DNA from: Acanthochlamys bracteata
Lineage: Eukaryota > Streptophyta > Magnoliopsida > Pandanales > Velloziaceae
NCBI GenBank assembly: GCA_019914995.1
Contig: CM034127.1
Span: 6,138,001 to 6,202,000, forward strand
DNA length: 64,000 nt
Direction of reading: 5' to 3'
Part shown: positions 63,029 through 64,000 of the stretch, one piece after another
Layout of the letters: the number at the start of each line of letters is the position of its first letter
Numbering within the stretch: position 1 is the first letter of the stretch
Program-made: the position numbers and the translations under genes
Notes under the pieces: model-generated
Database searches by the model: none
The model's input: only the letters and a program-made list of their open reading frames with translations
What the model was told of the DNA's origin: nothing

Positions 63029-64000
63029 TTTCTATCTTCTTCGTGGGCGCGCTTTAAAACCTTGTGATGTATATCCAGCGAGCTCTGGGGCAATTCAACC
63101 AAACAAAAGAAAAAGAAAAGAACGCGGTTTGGCTTATCTCGATCAGTAGTGAGAGAGAAGAAAGGGGGCAAACGCAAGATGGTTCTCAGCAAGTGAGAGT
63201 GGCGATTCTTGTCTTTATAGTTTATAGTATCCCGGTTTTTGGAGTCCCGCAATCCCTAAAACTATCATACTTTCCCGAATTACGTTACGAATTTGTGTTC
63301 CGATGGTCGGGATTTATAATAAATAGTCATGGATTCTAATTTAATTACAATAACGCAATTTCATGAAAAGTTCCGGAATGAAAAGTTTCGGACAATAAAG
63401 TACTGCCCGAATTGGGAAAAGCGGTATCCAGCGAGTGCAAGAGTGGCGGTAGGCGTTTCTAGCCCAAGTAAGGACCGTTTCGTAGTCCTTATAAAAGAGA
63501 ATCTTTCTGAAAAATAATTTTATTTTTTTAAAATACGAATTTTATTTTTTTTACTTTTAAAATTTTTATAAAAATATGTAATAAAAAAATTTTATTTTGT
63601 AGAATTTTTCTACATTATCTAAATTTTTAAATAAATTTTTTAAATACTTATAAAATATATATTAAAAAATATAAAATAGAAAAAAATTAAAAAGCTGCTT
63701 ATGATAATCAGTGCCAAATAACCTCCTCAATTACTGCGGGAACGTTCAATAGTGCTTATTAAAAAAAAAATTTTGAACAAAATTTTTAATATATTTTATT
63801 TTATAAAAATAATAATTATAATTATTTTATAATTTATATTATATATATTTTTTAAAAAATTTTATAAAAAAATCGTGCATAGTACGGGCTAGTGCGTCAC
63901 GAAACTAAAAATAATTATTAAAAAACATTTTAAAAGGTTTTCTAAAATATTATTTTATAAATATTTTTAAAAATTAAATTATATATAATTATTTTATTTT
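63029..64000. other. Upstream flank of the G3BP-like gene with a MITE
   Basis: Promoter-proximal sequence to about 63330, then MITE family A copy 11 (63480-63719) and further AT-rich repeat-like sequence to the window edge. No gene is seen. Confidence 0.5.
63480..63719 (+). repeat. MITE family A, copy 11
   Basis: Contains TTTTGTAGAATTTTTCTACA, TCTAAATTTTTAAATAAATT and AATACTTATAAAATATATAT in the family order, and ends near GTGCCAAATAACC. It is almost the consensus of the other copies. Confidence 0.65.

Noticed and set aside
1..64000. CRISPR arrays, prokaryotic operons or organelle DNA
   Set aside because: No spaced direct repeats of CRISPR type, and introns plus plant gene families show nuclear plant DNA.

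Overview
The window is nuclear DNA of a flowering plant, most likely a eudicot. Its genes have short exons and GT-AG introns. Intergenic DNA is AT-rich and full of small inverted-repeat transposons, with one Ty3/Gypsy LTR element and one Mutator-like (MULE/FAR1-type) element. The protein families seen (PRP19/MAC3, CYP96A-like P450, plant-type short TOM22/TOM9, plasmodesmata-located DUF26 protein, NTF2-RRM G3BP-like) are those of an ordinary plant chromosome. I cannot name the species.

Layout. 32-5725 (-): PRP19/MAC3 U-box ubiquitin ligase of the spliceosome-associated complex. Eleven coding exons are resolved and the gene runs off the left edge inside its WD40 propeller. 5874-5946 (+): tRNA-Ile(AAU) with a one-base deletion in the T arm, 149 bp from the PRP19 start codon. 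8067-9566 (-): intronless CYP96A-like cytochrome P450. 14404-18817 (+): four-exon SAM-dependent methyltransferase of spermine-synthase/METTL13-like fold. 21377-21714 (+): TOM22/TOM9-type mitochondrial import receptor with a one-base frameshift. 28192-34163: MULE with roughly 900-bp inverted arms, a decayed FAR1/MULE transposase and a minisatellite array. 34753-36463 (+): plasmodesmata-located protein (two DUF26 domains, one TM helix). 41186-45391 (-): internally deleted Ty3/Gypsy element with two diverged LTRs. 51799-54150 (+): three-exon TPR-like protein. 57657-62885 (-): nine-exon G3BP-like NTF2-RRM RNA-binding protein.

The genes do not form a pathway or cluster; they are independent housekeeping or cell-surface genes separated by transposon-rich spacers. 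Three MITE-like families recur: an approximately 200-260 bp family with GTTTGG/CCAAAC ends (at least ten copies), an approximately 220-bp family with GTTTACC/GGTAAAC ends (three clear copies), and an element with CTATAG ends and CCGG-rich borders (two copies).

The observations most worth a second look are the MULE, whose long inverted arms carry exon-like coding sequence pointing inward and share a CCAGTGAGC motif with an internal array; the TOM22 frameshift; the T-arm deletion in the tRNA; and a possible poison exon in PRP19. I did not find evidence of a wholly new molecular system. The MULE arrangement is the closest candidate.
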